From Symbiodinium natans (taxonomy: Eukaryota; Sar; Dinophyceae; Suessiales; Symbiodiniaceae): DNA of 64,000 nt. The position numbers were made by a program, and so were the translations under genes. How positions within the stretch are numbered: position 1 is the stretch's first letter; the number at the start of each line of letters is the position of its first letter. The notes below the pieces were generated by a model. It was not told where the DNA came from. It did not search any database and saw nothing but the letters and a program-made list of their open reading frames with translations. Below, piece by piece: positions 18,186 through 28,673 of this stretch. The stretch covers positions 90,001 to 154,000 of the forward strand of contig CAJNDS010002380.1 in the NCBI GenBank assembly GCA_905221605.1, written 5' to 3'.

Positions 18186-18910
18186 GCAGCATTTTAAGAG
18201 GCAAACAAAAGCATTTGAATCCACTCAAACCCATGACGCGAGCAACGTGTTTGCCCCAACTCCCGGGCTTTTTTAACCAACCCTCCCGCTTTTTTAAGCC
18301 GGGCAAGTTTGCGTGGAAGCATATGAATCATCTCCAAAACAAAACAAAACAAAACATCTGCACAAAGGGTTTAGGCAGCTGTCAATGAGGCCCAATGCCC
18401 ACTCGACACTTGCTGGGCCTGTGGTGGAGGGTTGAGGCAGCAGTTTAAAACGCCCAATACTTGCGGAGTCTTTTCTGGAGGATTTGGGCAGCAGTTTAGG
18501 AGGCGTAACACTTGCTGGGCCCCCTGTGGGGGTTTAGGCAGCAGTTTAAGAGGCCTAATACTTGCTGGGCCCTCTCTGGAGGGTCGGGGCAGCAGTTTAA
18601 GAGGCGTAATACCTGCTGGGCCTTCTGGGTCTTTTCTGGAGGGCTTGGGCAGCAGTGTAAGAGGCGTAATACTTCCTGGCCCTTCTGTGGAGGGTTTTAG
18701 GCAGCATTTTAAGAGGCAAACAAAAGCATTTGAATCCACTCAAACCCATGACGCGAGCAACGTGTTTGCCCCAACCCCCGGGCTTTTTTACCCAACCCTC
18801 CCGCTTTTTTAAGCCGGGCAAGTTTGCGTGGAAGCATATGAATCATCTCCAAAACAAAACAAAACAAAACAAAACAAAACAAAACAAAACAAAACAAAAC
18901 AAAACAACAC
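18186..18910. repeat. Duplicated ~170-bp block flanking a ~60-bp minisatellite, ending in (AAAAC)n
   Basis: GGCAGCATTTTAAGAGGCAA starts both 18186-18357 and 18701-18905. Each copy ends in an AAAAC pentanucleotide run, three units in the first and about eleven in the second. Between them are six or so units built on GGCAGCAGTTTAAGAGGCGT plus CTTGCTGGGCC. A third, degenerate copy of the flank is at 19015-19150. Confidence 0.85.
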
Positions 18911-19159
18911 ATGGGTTCTCGGCGTAGCCCCGCGCCACGTCACTGCACAGAGGAGGCGTCGGGTACGTGCAGGCCACAGCCGCTTCCCCTAGCCTCACCT
19001 TGACAAAAGGCCCTCCTTGTTGTAAGCCGGGCAGGTTTGCTTCAAAGCATAGGAATGCTTGTTAAGCCCATAATGCAAGCATCGTGTTTGCAAATGGGGG
19101 GGGCTGCGCCCCCCCCAACCCCCCGCTTTTTTAAGCCGGGCAAGATTGAAATGTATGTT

Positions 19160-20430
19160 TAGAGTCTCACTTCTCTGGTTTCGAATAGTGAAATCCAAAA
19201 AACAAATACAAAAACATAACAAGATTCGAGGGGGTGGAATTTAGAATAAATTCCCTTCTCTCTCTTCTTAAAGGGAAGTTAATGTTTAGAGTCTCACTTC
19301 TCTGGTTTCGAAAAAAGAAGTCCAAAAAACAAAACAAGATTCGAGGGGGGTGGAATTTAGAATAAATCCTTCCCTCTCATCTTCAAGATAAATTACTGTT
19401 TAGAGTCTCACTTCTCTGGCCTCGAATAATGAAACCAAAAAACAACAAGGTTTCAGGGGGGTGGAATTTAGAATAAATCCCTTCTCTCTTTTCTTAAAGA
19501 ATAAAATTAAACCAAAAGGGCGTCTCAACACCTTCAACACCCTTTAAGCTCCACTCCTGAAGCCCCCCCCCTTTAAGCCCCCCTTTAAGCCCTTAAGCCC
19601 CCCCCTTAAACCCCCCCCTAAGCCCCCCCTTTAAGCCCCCCCTTAAGCCCCCCCCCCTTAAGCCCCCCTTAAGCCCCCCCCTTAAGCCCCCCTTAAGCCC
19701 CCCTTAAGCTCCCCCTTAAGCCCCCCTTAAGCCCCCCCTTAAGCCCCCCCTGAAGCCCCCCCTGAAGCCCCTTCAGGACTAAGGGGGTGGAATTTAAAAT
19801 TCTCGACTCTTCTCTTCTTCCATTTAGCCCTCCTTCACGCTCCCTTTAAGCAATGACCTTTTTTCGGGGGAGGCAAAGGGTCAAACCCTTTAAGCCCCCC
19901 CCTCAGCTCCCCCTTAAGCCCACCTGAAGCCTCCCTTAAGCCCCTTAACTCCCCCTTAGAAGCGCCTTCAAAGGGTCTGGCTCCAAAGCCCCCCTTAAAC
20001 CCCTTAAGCCTCGCAAGAAAAGAGCCTGCAAACATTGGTAAATTGCAAACACACCTGTGTGTGCCTTGCGGCGCGAGGGGGGTGGAATTTTAAAAAAATT
20101 CCCTTCTCTCTCTTCTTGAAGGGAAGTTAATGTTTAGCGTCTCACTTCTCTGGTTTCGAAAAATGAAATCCAAAAAACAAAACAAGATTCGAGGGGGGGG
20201 AATTTAGAACCCCCTCTCTCATCTTCAAGATAAATTACTGTTTAGAGTCTCACTTCTCTGGCCTTGAAGAATGAAAAGGTTTCAGAGGGGTGGAATTTAG
20301 AATAAATCCCTTCTCTCTTTTCTTAAAGAATAAAATTAAACCAAAAGGGCGTCTCAACACCTTCAACACCCTTTAAGCTCCTCTCCTGAAGCCCCCCCAA
20401 AGCCCCCCCCCTTAAGCCCCCCTTTAATGA
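19160..20430 (-). repeat. Inverted copies of the TCTAAATTCCACCCC minisatellite, twice, split by C-rich DNA
   Basis: GGGGTGGAATTTAGAATAAA with CTCACTTCTCTGG recurs at 19230, 19350, 19455 and again at 20080, 20195, 20285. The two blocks (about 19150-19540 and 20070-20400) are near-duplicates, both ending in CCAAAAGGGCGTCTCAACACC. The spacer is TTAAGCCCCCC repeats. Confidence 0.85.
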
Positions 20431-21035
20431 AATTTTACAAAAGCGAAATCGTCTACTCAATCAGGTGATCTCAGAACTGCTCAATTCAATCAAGCACAAT
20501 CACAAGCACCAACTCTGCTGTGTGATGCAATCACTCGAGCTCAATGTTTTCCGACTTGAGCCAAAGTTGATCCAGCAATCCTCTGGTGACCAATGCATCT
20601 CTGTGTGGATACAAAGGTGATCTGACCAATCATCCTAACACGGTCCCTCGAATTCGCAATTCATTGCAAATTCGCATCAGGTCAGATTCTCGAAACAATT
20701 CAAACTCCATCCAAAATATATATATCAGCATCAAAATTCATTCAAGAAGCAACAATGGAACACGACTCAACTGCTCAGGCTCAAATCTCTTTTGCACTTC
20801 GGAACTGCAATGTAAATCTGCAAGAATCCGGCTCAAAAGACTGTACAATGCCACGTGGAAGCAACATCACGCAGTGACGAGTGGCAATGCACCGCAGCTG
20901 AGAACGATCAACCATCGATTCTGCCAATTCCAGTCAATATATTGCTCGAGGCAATTCTGAGATCCAGAAAACGCAGCGTACGACGTCGAATGCCAATCAG
21001 CAGCTCATCAAAACTGTTGCACTCAGGCAATGCAC

Positions 21036-22286
21036 CTAGCCAATCGTGACATGGCTGCCATTCGGGACCACAATGGTCGTGCCAATGGAGGGCACGGCTT
21101 CGGGCACCGAACCACGATGCTCCGATGGGCGACTGGCTGTGCCGCCAATCTCCACTTCGTTCATGTCATCATCAATGCCGCACATCGAGAAGACATCCCT
21201 CAATGCCTTCGGGTAGGCAACGGAGCGCGTGAAGCCCATCTGGAAGCCAATCGGGTTCGCAATGGCATCCTGGTGGATTGCCCATGCAAGGTCCAATACC
21301 GTGCATCCCAATTCCACCACCAAAGCCAGGTCCCGCAGCAATGGCGACAATGCGAAGTCGGTCGCCACCATGAGCGTCGTGGCAGGCACATACGACTGGT
21401 TATGCCAATTGCTCAACCCCCCGGTGAAGCTGGGGTTCTTGGCAATTGGGGCCATGAAGGCCTTTGTTGGCCGGAAGAAGACCAATGCCGCAGCCTCCTG
21501 CCAATGGGCCTCCAAGTGGGTCTGCCTGACCCAATGGGCGAGCTTCGCCACGGCTCCTTCAATTGAGAAGGCGATGTTCAGCTGGCGGCATGGGAGACAA
21601 TCCCAGTCCAGCTCAATGTCTCCCTCAGCATCATCGGTATCCATGCCCACCAATGTCCGAACCAGACTCAAAGGCAAGCAGACAATTGCCCACAAGTTGG
21701 ACAATGTCTCGTCGTATCGTCCAGCTCCCAATGCCTTCAGCAGGGTCGTCTGCTGAACCAATGCCTTGATCCAATCCATGTGGGGCAACGCAGTGTAGGA
21801 GCCAATGGCCGTCGAAAGATCCACCGCTTCACCAATGGCCGCCGCGCAGCGCTCAATGAGCATCTTGACCTTTAGGCTCATGCTGCACCAATGGTCGTTG
21901 CCAGTTGGCAATGGTGCCGTCGCAAACCGGCAATTCAGGACGCGCAGTGGGTCCAATGCCAGCTGTGGAATCTGGCGTGTCCGAGCCACCAATGCGGAGG
22001 TGACACGATCGATCAAGATTTCGAGACGCGCCAACAATTCCGCCAAGGCCAATACACCAGTCTCTTGCGGGTGTGCGGCGACCAGCGACAATGTGATCTC
22101 TTCCTCCAATGGGAGGGCACTCACAATGGAAGCCAATAGGGTCCAGAGCAAGGCCTCCGGTCCGAATTGGCCAATGGCCAGCGTGACCAATCGCTCAAGA
22201 TTGGCCAATGCCGTCTTCCTGAGCTCAATCCCAACACCTTGGGACGACACAATGCCGCAACTGTTCTCAATTGCAGCGTTGTCCAT
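21036..22286 (-). CDS. Unknown 416-residue protein overlapping the CAAT tract
   Basis: An uninterrupted minus-strand frame from an apparent ATG at 22286. The product is rich in Leu, Ala, Ile and Val with amphipathic helices (LAELLARLEILIDRVTSAL, LVRTLVGMD), an acidic patch (MDTDDAEGDIELDWD) and no signal peptide or recognised motif. In favour of coding: the length and balanced composition. Against: the underlying DNA has a strong CAAT constraint independent of frame, and ATTG words on the minus strand are poor in stops, so the open frame could be partly a by-product. It lies downstream of, and on the same strand as, the copia fragment. Confidence 0.45.
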   Translation of the reverse strand: MDNAAIENSCGIVSSQGVGIELRKTALANLERLVTLAIGQFGPEALLWTLLASIVSALPLEEEITLSLVAAHPQETGVLALAELLARLEILIDRVTSALVARTRQIPQLALDPLRVLNCRFATAPLPTGNDHWCSMSLKVKMLIERCAAAIGEAVDLSTAIGSYTALPHMDWIKALVQQTTLLKALGAGRYDETLSNLWAIVCLPLSLVRTLVGMDTDDAEGDIELDWDCLPCRQLNIAFSIEGAVAKLAHWVRQTHLEAHWQEAAALVFFRPTKAFMAPIAKNPSFTGGLSNWHNQSYVPATTLMVATDFALSPLLRDLALVVELGCTVLDLAWAIHQDAIANPIGFQMGFTRSVAYPKALRDVFSMCGIDDDMNEVEIGGTASRPSEHRGSVPEAVPSIGTTIVVPNGSHVTIG

Positions 22287-22683
22287 GGCTGCAATGGGGC
22301 TTCAGAGGTGCACAATGCCCACAGGAATGCTCTTGTGACTGCAATCACAGCAGAGAATGCAACAAAGACAAAATTCTCAAAAGCACTTCCAAGATCACAA
22401 TTCACCTAAAAGGAAAATCGGAAAATCCTAAAGGAGAAAATAAAATACTGGGAAAACTTGAAAGAAGCAATCTATGTACAATGTGCTAGTTAGAGAGGTT
22501 CTACTCTAAACACTATGCTGCTGTACAATGCGTTGTTGCGTGTGGTCAATGTGTTGTTGCTTGCAAGGGCGAGTTTTCGTTGTGCAATGGGTGCTGACGC
22601 ATGCAATCTTTTGTTTGTAGCCTGGGCATGGCGTATGCGAAGCAATGTAAGGAATCAAAACGCGAAACCAATACATGTCCCCA

Positions 22684-22770
22684 TGTGACACAAGCATCAA
22701 TGCAGACAGTGTTTGTCAATGCCATGTGACACAAGCAGCCATGCAGACAATGTTTGTCAATGCCAATGCT
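22684..22770 (+). repeat. Two-copy tandem repeat within the CAAT tract
   Basis: CATGTGACACAAGCA(T/G)C, then ATGCAGACA, then TGTTTGTCAATGCCA occur twice with a ~42-bp period. Confidence 0.8.
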
Positions 22771-22889
22771 CTTCTTCTTCTCTCTCTCGGTCCCTCAGTC
22801 AGAACATGTAACATGTGAAGACTGAACATGCAATGCCAAAAGGAACATGTGAAACAATTTTTTTTAAGGGTAAGTGAAACGACGCCAGT

Positions 22890-24230
22890 GCTTCAGTCAC
22901 AATCGGAAGTCGTTTCGGATCAATCCTAAGCGATTCAACAGAGACTGCAATGTCTCCGTGGACACGTGAGGAGATCAGCACAGTTGTCCTTTGTGCCAAT
23001 CTTGCACACTCGCAGCATGCCTGCGTCAATCAGATTCTGCATGTACAGATACCTAAGCTCAACGTGTTTTGTACGCTTGCCAGTTCCAAACCGTGAGGCA
23101 ATAGACTTTCCAGCCGTGCTATCCGTGTGAACAGTAATGCGCACCTTGCGCGCAAATTCTGCTTCAAGGATGATCGACTTTACGTACAAAGCTTCGTTAA
23201 TGCCTTGGCCAATAGCATACAGTTCTGCTTCGCCGGAAGACAATGCTACGGTAGCCTGTGTGCGAGATGTGTGCACTATGGGTGAGCCAAGCAATTGCAC
23301 CGTGCTTCCGCTCGTCGACTTTCTTGTCTTCGAGCAACCGGCCCAATCACTGTCGACAAAGCAAACGAGCTCAAGGCTCGACTTCCAATCTGTCAACATA
23401 TGAGTCGGTCTCAATCGAAGCACCGTGTGCCGAGTACCGTTCAGATACCTCAGCAAATGCTTAAGCTTGGCGAGGCTCTCCAATGTGGGTCCTTTCACAT
23501 CACGACTGAGCTCCTTCACCGCGTAGGAACAATCAGGCCTGACGAATGCTAGCCAAAGCAATTTTCCAACTGCTGTGCGAAACTTCGAGTGCTCCTCTTT
23601 GTCAAGCGGGGTGTCAGAATCTTGAACTCTCTTCAGGGCTGAGGAGCCTGTGGTGTTCACAATGTTCGAGCTAGAGTTCATGCTATAAAGCTTCAGAATC
23701 TCTTCAATGTACTGCTGAGACATGAGGATGTCGATGGAATCTCCGTTATGGCGCAGTTTCCGTCCTAGAAAGGAATGCTCGCTCCCTGCTTCCAATCGTC
23801 CAGTGATCTTCACAAGAAGCTCTTTGTTGAGAGAATCAATGAAAGCTTGGGACTGTTCGGGGTCTCCTACAATCATCAAATCATCAACGTACGCCAAAAC
23901 ATAGAGCTGTTTCGAAGAGTGACAATACAAGTTGCTATCGGACTTACAGCGCCGGAATCCCAGCTTTTGCATGGTCTTAGCGAAATGTTCTTGCCACAAT
24001 CGTGGACTTTGCTTGAGTCCATACATAGCCCTGTTGAGTTTCCACAGACAATTTCTCGTTGGATAGTACTCTGCAGGAGGAACGACGAAAATCTCTTCAC
24101 CTGCGCCAATAGCGGCGTGAAGGAATGCAGTTGAGATATCTGCAAGGCTGATAGACCAATTGCGAGCTAAGGCCATGACAAGAAGCAATCTCATCGTCAC
24201 AAGCGAAGGCGTGCTTGCAAAGGATACTGA
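22890..24230 (-). pseudogene. 5'-truncated Ty1/copia RT-RNase H fragment
   Basis: From about 24230 the minus strand reads TPSLVTMRLLLVMALARNW and DISTAFLHA (RT motif A region), AMYGLKQSPRLWQ, then the catalytic YVDDLMIVGD, and later RNase H: FVDSDWAGC, SGEAELYAIGQG, HTDSTAGKS and LIDAGM. All are standard copia features. Gag, protease and integrase are absent, and the upstream DNA switches directly into an unrelated ORF, so the element is truncated or was fused there. Near 22980 the frame is broken: the usual tail, here STETLQSLLNRLGL, continues in another frame to a stop near 22890. Not functional. Confidence 0.88.
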
Positions 24231-25262
24231 TCTGATCAGAGGAGTCCTGTTCAGAATGCAACGGCAGAGCAAGAATGGGCTGTGGCTGCTGGCACATGGA
24301 GCACTTGCAGTGGATCTGCACAAGCATGGTGTATTGCTCCTTGGCCGGAATAGCCCAAATGGCCTTACTATACACCTCAGTAAAGCTTTGAAGCTCCAAC
24401 GGTGTAGCACTTGCCAATTGAAGATAGGTCAGACCAAGTATGTGTGCAAGCTTGGCTCGAGCAGCCTCACGTATATTATATCCAACCGCAGCAAGGACAA
24501 GAGCTGCTTGTTTAGGAAAGGGGGCGTAATGCTGGCATTGCTCTTTGTTCCATTGAGCACACGAGATGACCCGATAGGCAGCAGCAACAGGGCAATAAAG
24601 GCCAGCAATGCGCCTTTGCACTTCTTCTTGAACGTTGGCCGGGACTTCCGCCTGGAACCTTAGGACAGTATTACGTCTTCTAGCAATCTCAACCTTTTCC
24701 TTGCTACTCTCAATATTTCTTTTGCCAGTCCCACCTTCTTGACTCAACTGTGCTGAGGCAGGATTTTCCGGTAACATATTGGCAGCCGTATCATCACCTT
24801 TAACAGCAGGAGGCTTTCCATGGAGCAAAGTCGGGCACTGGGCAGTATCCGATTGCTCCATGGCAACCTTGCTTGACTTCCCATCCTGATGATTGGCACA
24901 TCTGGCTTTGTTCGGCTTATTGGCTGCAGTAGCCTTAAGTCTATCATCAGTGTGGATGTTAAAAGCATAGATGACGCTAGTATTAATCCCTATCAACTTG
25001 ATGATATCACATGAGTGACATCGTGGCAGGAATAGAAGCGCGCCCTGATGTAGGGAGACGAGAACATTGTTACTCGCAGAAGATCCCGGATGACAAGCGA
25101 GATGTTGGCCGTTCTTGAGAACTAGCGGGATCTCTAGTTCAGTCTTACCGGTAATGCGGACAAGCAGGTACTGGATAGATCCCAGTTCAGCAGTAAAGTC
25201 TTCATCCTCTTGGGAAGCCTTAGGAAGGTTTCTGGCAATCTCCAACCTTGAAAGGCTTCATT
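24200..25262 (-). CDS. Second half of an unknown two-frame protein
   Basis: Open from just after a TGA near 25262. The reading LEIARNLPKASQEDEDF and TGKTELEIPLVLKN continues naturally from the 598-codon ORF upstream, in the -1 frame. It then runs through a linker rich in Lys, Ser and Asn to VPANVQEEVQRRIAGLYCPV and YNIREAARAKLAHILGLTYL. At about 24230 it reads into the copia fragment, where it loses sense. There is no recognised domain; a Cys pair CKCSMC occurs near the end. The sequence is AT-richer than the host-gene region. I cannot tell whether this is a retroelement gag-like protein, a virus-derived gene or a host gene. Confidence 0.5.
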
Positions 25263-26930
25263 TTGGCTGAGAAATGTCTGGACACTCTGCAGCTTCACTA
25301 GTTCGGGAACATCCTCACATTTACCAGTCATAACAACGTAGGGCGCCTGTCTATCAATGATCAGGAAATGTGTTTCAAGGTCATCCTTGTGCCAAATTGT
25401 ACTAGCAATTCGTTGTTTGGACAAGGGGTGATACTCATCCCTTGCTCTGACATGGATCAATCTTCCTTGCCCAATCTTATCGCTCCCAGAGTGGCAATTC
25501 AAAAAATGTTCTCTAGGGTTCTCGGAAATGTGATTAATGGGCTTGTTGCTCCATCTTGGGGCATCAACAACCTCTTGCAGCAATTGCACTTCAGTTCTTC
25601 CACAAGGAAGGTCGAAATATTGACATTGAGTGAGCGCATCGGCAGCGGCGACAGTAGCAGTTACATGGACAGCAGGTATGACAACATCAGTGCCAGCTAA
25701 TACATGTACGATTCCTCTGTATTGCACCGGAATTTTGATGTACTCAAGATCCTGAATAATGTCTTGCATGTCTCCGGTGCAATTGTGAAAGGTGATCTGC
25801 AGAGAAACCTCTGTAGAGTTGAAAGGTTGAGTCACCTTCCAAGCAAAGATTTCCTGTGAGTTCTTCACATTGCAAATGTGAAATCTTGCGGCATGCAACG
25901 CGAGGCTGTCAGGGATGGTAAGCTGCTTTTGCCGAAGACCCAAGATAGCCTTCTGCAGCTGATAGGGGTCCGCAAAGATCCTCAGATACTTCCCAGGAGC
26001 AGTGTGGAACGCATTCATAAGCCTGTGCTGATTGAGAATGCAATGCACTTGAAAGGCTTCATCCTTAGTTCGGGCAGAGTTGATAGCATATGGGAGGTCA
26101 ACGAAGTTGACACTATTGCCCGGCATCCCTTCAAGAGGCGCAAAGCGATACCAGACCTGGAGCTCAATTTGTGATTTGCCTTCAGTTTGTTTGAGCACCT
26201 TATCATACATCTCTTCAACCTTCAGCATTAGAGCTTGAAGTTGACTTATGCTGATCTTAGGCGCTCTGAGGCAAACAACACATCGATTCTCCTGATCAGT
26301 TAACGCAACGATGGGCTGCTGTGGCTTCCTAATGTGAGCCAGTCCAAAGTCTCGACTGAGGTGTTTAACTTCCTCGTCAAATGTTCCAACAGTGCCAGCG
26401 ATAATGACTTCAGTATTGCCGGCTTCTTGCTTCATGGAAGGCGTTATGGCAATGTAGTAGCAAGTGTGATGGACAGGGTAGCTGCTGGGAATGTAAGTGA
26501 CCAAATATACAAGTTCCCGCTTGCCCTGCACTTCAATGGCACCAATAACCGTCAGGCTGTGGATTTGACGAAGGAAGTCTTCATCATAACTCCTGAAGAG
26601 TACACAGGGGATGTCTGATATGGAAAGTGAGCTGTGCAAATTACTCACGATCGTTATACTCGTCTGTTGTGTAAAACCCTTCCTTAGATTGTGAAGGAAA
26701 CTCTTACTAGGGTTGACGAGCAAGATAGAATGGAGCTCTGAGCCCTGCACTTGGCGCAATTCTTGCATAGTTTGTGTAGACACGATGCATCCATCTCTAA
26801 GATACTCCAGCAAATGTGTTGATGGTGTTCTGGCAAAGAGAGCATCATACTCAGTGAGATGACCCAACATAAAGTCGGCAAGACACTGAAATGCGCTTCC
26901 ATCGATGTTGCTGATTCGATCTTGCGACAT
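25134..26930 (-). CDS. First half of an unknown two-frame protein (598 codons)
   Basis: Starts at the ATG at 26930 (MSQDRISNIDGSAFQ) and is open to 25134. Globular composition with many beta-type stretches (YLVTYIPSSYPVHHTCYYIAI, GRLIHVRARDEYHPL), no transmembrane segment and no recognised motif. The last ~40 codons (after AFQG) look out of frame, since the natural continuation lies in the -1 frame. No canonical slippery heptamer is seen at the crossover near 25240, so a mutation is more likely than programmed frameshifting. Upstream lies the GAACGGGCGTTC array. Its family is unknown to me. Confidence 0.55.
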   Translation of the reverse strand: MSQDRISNIDGSAFQCLADFMLGHLTEYDALFARTPSTHLLEYLRDGCIVSTQTMQELRQVQGSELHSILLVNPSKSFLHNLRKGFTQQTSITIVSNLHSSLSISDIPCVLFRSYDEDFLRQIHSLTVIGAIEVQGKRELVYLVTYIPSSYPVHHTCYYIAITPSMKQEAGNTEVIIAGTVGTFDEEVKHLSRDFGLAHIRKPQQPIVALTDQENRCVVCLRAPKISISQLQALMLKVEEMYDKVLKQTEGKSQIELQVWYRFAPLEGMPGNSVNFVDLPYAINSARTKDEAFQVHCILNQHRLMNAFHTAPGKYLRIFADPYQLQKAILGLRQKQLTIPDSLALHAARFHICNVKNSQEIFAWKVTQPFNSTEVSLQITFHNCTGDMQDIIQDLEYIKIPVQYRGIVHVLAGTDVVIPAVHVTATVAAADALTQCQYFDLPCGRTEVQLLQEVVDAPRWSNKPINHISENPREHFLNCHSGSDKIGQGRLIHVRARDEYHPLSKQRIASTIWHKDDLETHFLIIDRQAPYVVMTGKCEDVPELVKLQSVQTFLSQNEAFQGWRLPETFLRLPKRMKTLLLNWDLSSTCLSALPVRLN

Positions 26931-27033
26931 GGTGCAGATACCTTACGCCGAAGCTATCCGTACTGCACAATGCGCAAGACAAATTTGCCAAAAGGTGCAA
27001 ATAAAGTAAAGAAGCTCCCACCCTTAAGAAAGA

Positions 27034-27243
27034 GAACGTGCGTTCACACTCAGCAACTTAACAAGGAAGGAAACGGGCGTTCCCAACTTTAATAAAGAAA
27101 GGGAACACAACGTAAAAAGTAAGAGAAAGAGAACGGGCGTTCTCAATCTCAGCAAGTTGCAAGAAAGAGAGAAAGAGAACGGGCGTTCTCAGTCTCACTA
27201 GTAAAGCAAGAAAGAGAAACAAAGAGAAAGAGAACGGGCGTTC
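27034..27243. promoter_or_regulatory. Five-copy GAACGGGCGTTC inverted-repeat array
   Basis: GAACG-GG-CGTTC sites at 27131-27142, 27177-27188 and 27232-27243 are exact; 27034-27045 (GAACGTGCGTTC) and about 27070-27082 (GAAACGGGCGTTC) are variants. Centre spacings are roughly 36-61 bp. Sites are separated by AAGAAAGAGA-rich DNA. The array sits 100-310 bp upstream of the ATG of the minus-strand ORF starting at 26930. GAA and TTC half-sites in inverted order recall heat-shock elements, but the spacing is longer. A binding-site array is inferred only from position and repetition. Confidence 0.5.
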
Positions 27244-27868
27244 TCAGTCTCGACTAGAGAAAGGTGGCAGGACAACTGAGGGCTCAGTTGACGCAACTTT
27301 CGAGCGCTCAACCCACAAAGACTCAAGGGAGAGCCAATGCAGCGCAAAGTGTTTACAGTGGCTTGGCTTTGGATTCTTCTTGCAAGCGGGGCTCACAAGG
27401 AACTGCGCAATGCTAAGAAGCCTAGCTACAAAGCAAACACAGCACCAAGCACACCTTCGCCTCCAGGCTGTCCCTGTAAAAGTTTCTAAACAGCACAAAC
27501 CCAACTTACACACAGCTTCGCACTTGCACAGCACTTTCTCGGTCACACAAAGCGACGTGCAGTTGTCCTGCCTTCTTAGTGCTTTCTCAGCTCTCTTGAC
27601 CTTGAGCCAAGAGTCAAAAGTAAAACTGGAAAACCCAGTTGACGCCACCTACGCAAGCTCACTTCTCCTACAAAACAAAACCTCAAGGAAAAACATGCTC
27701 GACTGCTCAGGGAAGACCTGTACGTCCCGGACATACAGTAAGTACGTCAAACATGCGCCTTGGCCAAAAAGGCATCCCGCAGACGTGTCTATACACAGAT
27801 TTTCACACCCCCTTTCGGGATGATCTTTTTGTCTCACCTCACTCTCAGATGACGACATCTTCAGATGA
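27244..27868. other. Intergenic, no gene recognised
   Basis: Short frames only, between the divergent array and the end of the copia element. A copy of TTGGCTCAAG on the minus strand (27601-27610) matches the 3' part of the dinoflagellate spliced leader but is too short to rely on. Confidence 0.35.
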
Positions 27869-28529
27869 TCACTCCAATCTCAGAGGTCTGTTGCTGTTCC
27901 CTGTCACACATGCCGAACACGGAGTGATGCATGTTGGGTTGGAGGTAACGGCCGCCACATGTTTGCAGTACACACTGTGATATTTGTCCCCAGACGGGAA
28001 CACACACAGTTCTGTGTTGCCCGGCTCTGGCTTACAGTTCCCACATTGCCACATAGTTCGCCATGATCCCTCCATGCGATGGCATGTCTGATCGTGATGA
28101 AAGATGCCCTGAGACTCTGAAGCAAAGATGCGCTTGTCAACTCTATCCTTGCAGCTGGAACTTGCATGCTTCTCCCTTGCACCAGCTGCCTTCGGCCTCG
28201 CTCTCAACGACGATGCCTCCTTTTTACCATCTGGCTCACGAGGGTTCATCTGTTGACTTCTCTCAGGCATAGAGTTGTTTTGGGCACCTTGTGGCTTCAT
28301 CGCGTCATCATCCAGAGGCGGGTTCTGTGTAGCAGCTCTTTGCTGCCCATAGCTCATCCGGAAAAACAATGCCCACGCACAACAGCATGTCATGATCAGC
28401 GTACCAACCAAGATGCCGTTGACAAAGCACCCGATGATGCTCTACTGGCCTCGCAGTCTCCACTCCAGAGCTCATCAACGCAAGAAGGGCCACTGGAATC
28501 GCCACTCTCATCAAAGGCTGTGCAACCAT
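27869..28529 (-). CDS. Third ORF of the copia element: membrane and Cys/His-rich protein, frameshifted
   Basis: Begins at the ATG at 28529, 145 nt after the pol stop. The first frame gives a hydrophobic leader (RVAIPVALLALMSSG). The next natural segment is one frame over: IIGCFVNGILVGTLIMTCCC and AWALFF form a clear membrane helix. A hydrophilic linker follows, then a Cys/His module: CGNC, later GDKYHSVYCKHV, and finally CITPCSAC. A frame change near 28430 separates leader and helix (indel or small intron). An envelope-like role is possible, as in some plant copia elements that carry extra ORFs. That is inference; no viral glycoprotein motif is seen. Confidence 0.5.
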
Positions 28530-28673
28530 GACGCCCGAGGGAAAACTAGAAAACTTGCGTTACAAAGAATCGCAAGTGCTGTGCAAACGCACTGTGCAAA
28601 ACGCACTCTGACTATACTCCTCACATGACTTGATCATGTGTGGCGTAAGATGAAACCAAATCGGATCCCCCTT

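Larger units (their letters stand above)
20440..22850 (+). other. CAAT-saturated tract
   Basis: The tetramer CAAT (mostly CCAATG, GCAATG or TCAAT) appears on the + strand about every 20-30 bp for 2.4 kb. By eye I count roughly 45-50 between 21036 and 22350, where about 5 are expected by chance; ATTG on the same strand appears fewer than ten times. Occurrences fall in all three codon phases of the minus ORF at 21036-22286 and continue on both sides of it, so codon choice does not explain them. The density falls to about one per 50 bp in the copia piece that follows. Confidence 0.85.

Noticed and set aside
20555-20565. Relict dinoflagellate spliced leader (TTTGGCTCAAG on the minus strand), also 27601-27610
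   Set aside because: Only 10-11 bases match and the sites are not just upstream of a minus-strand gene; chance cannot be excluded in 64 kb.
25250-25270. ATTTTGGCTGAG on + as a spliced-leader relic
   Set aside because: Two mismatches and inside a coding frame on the other strand.
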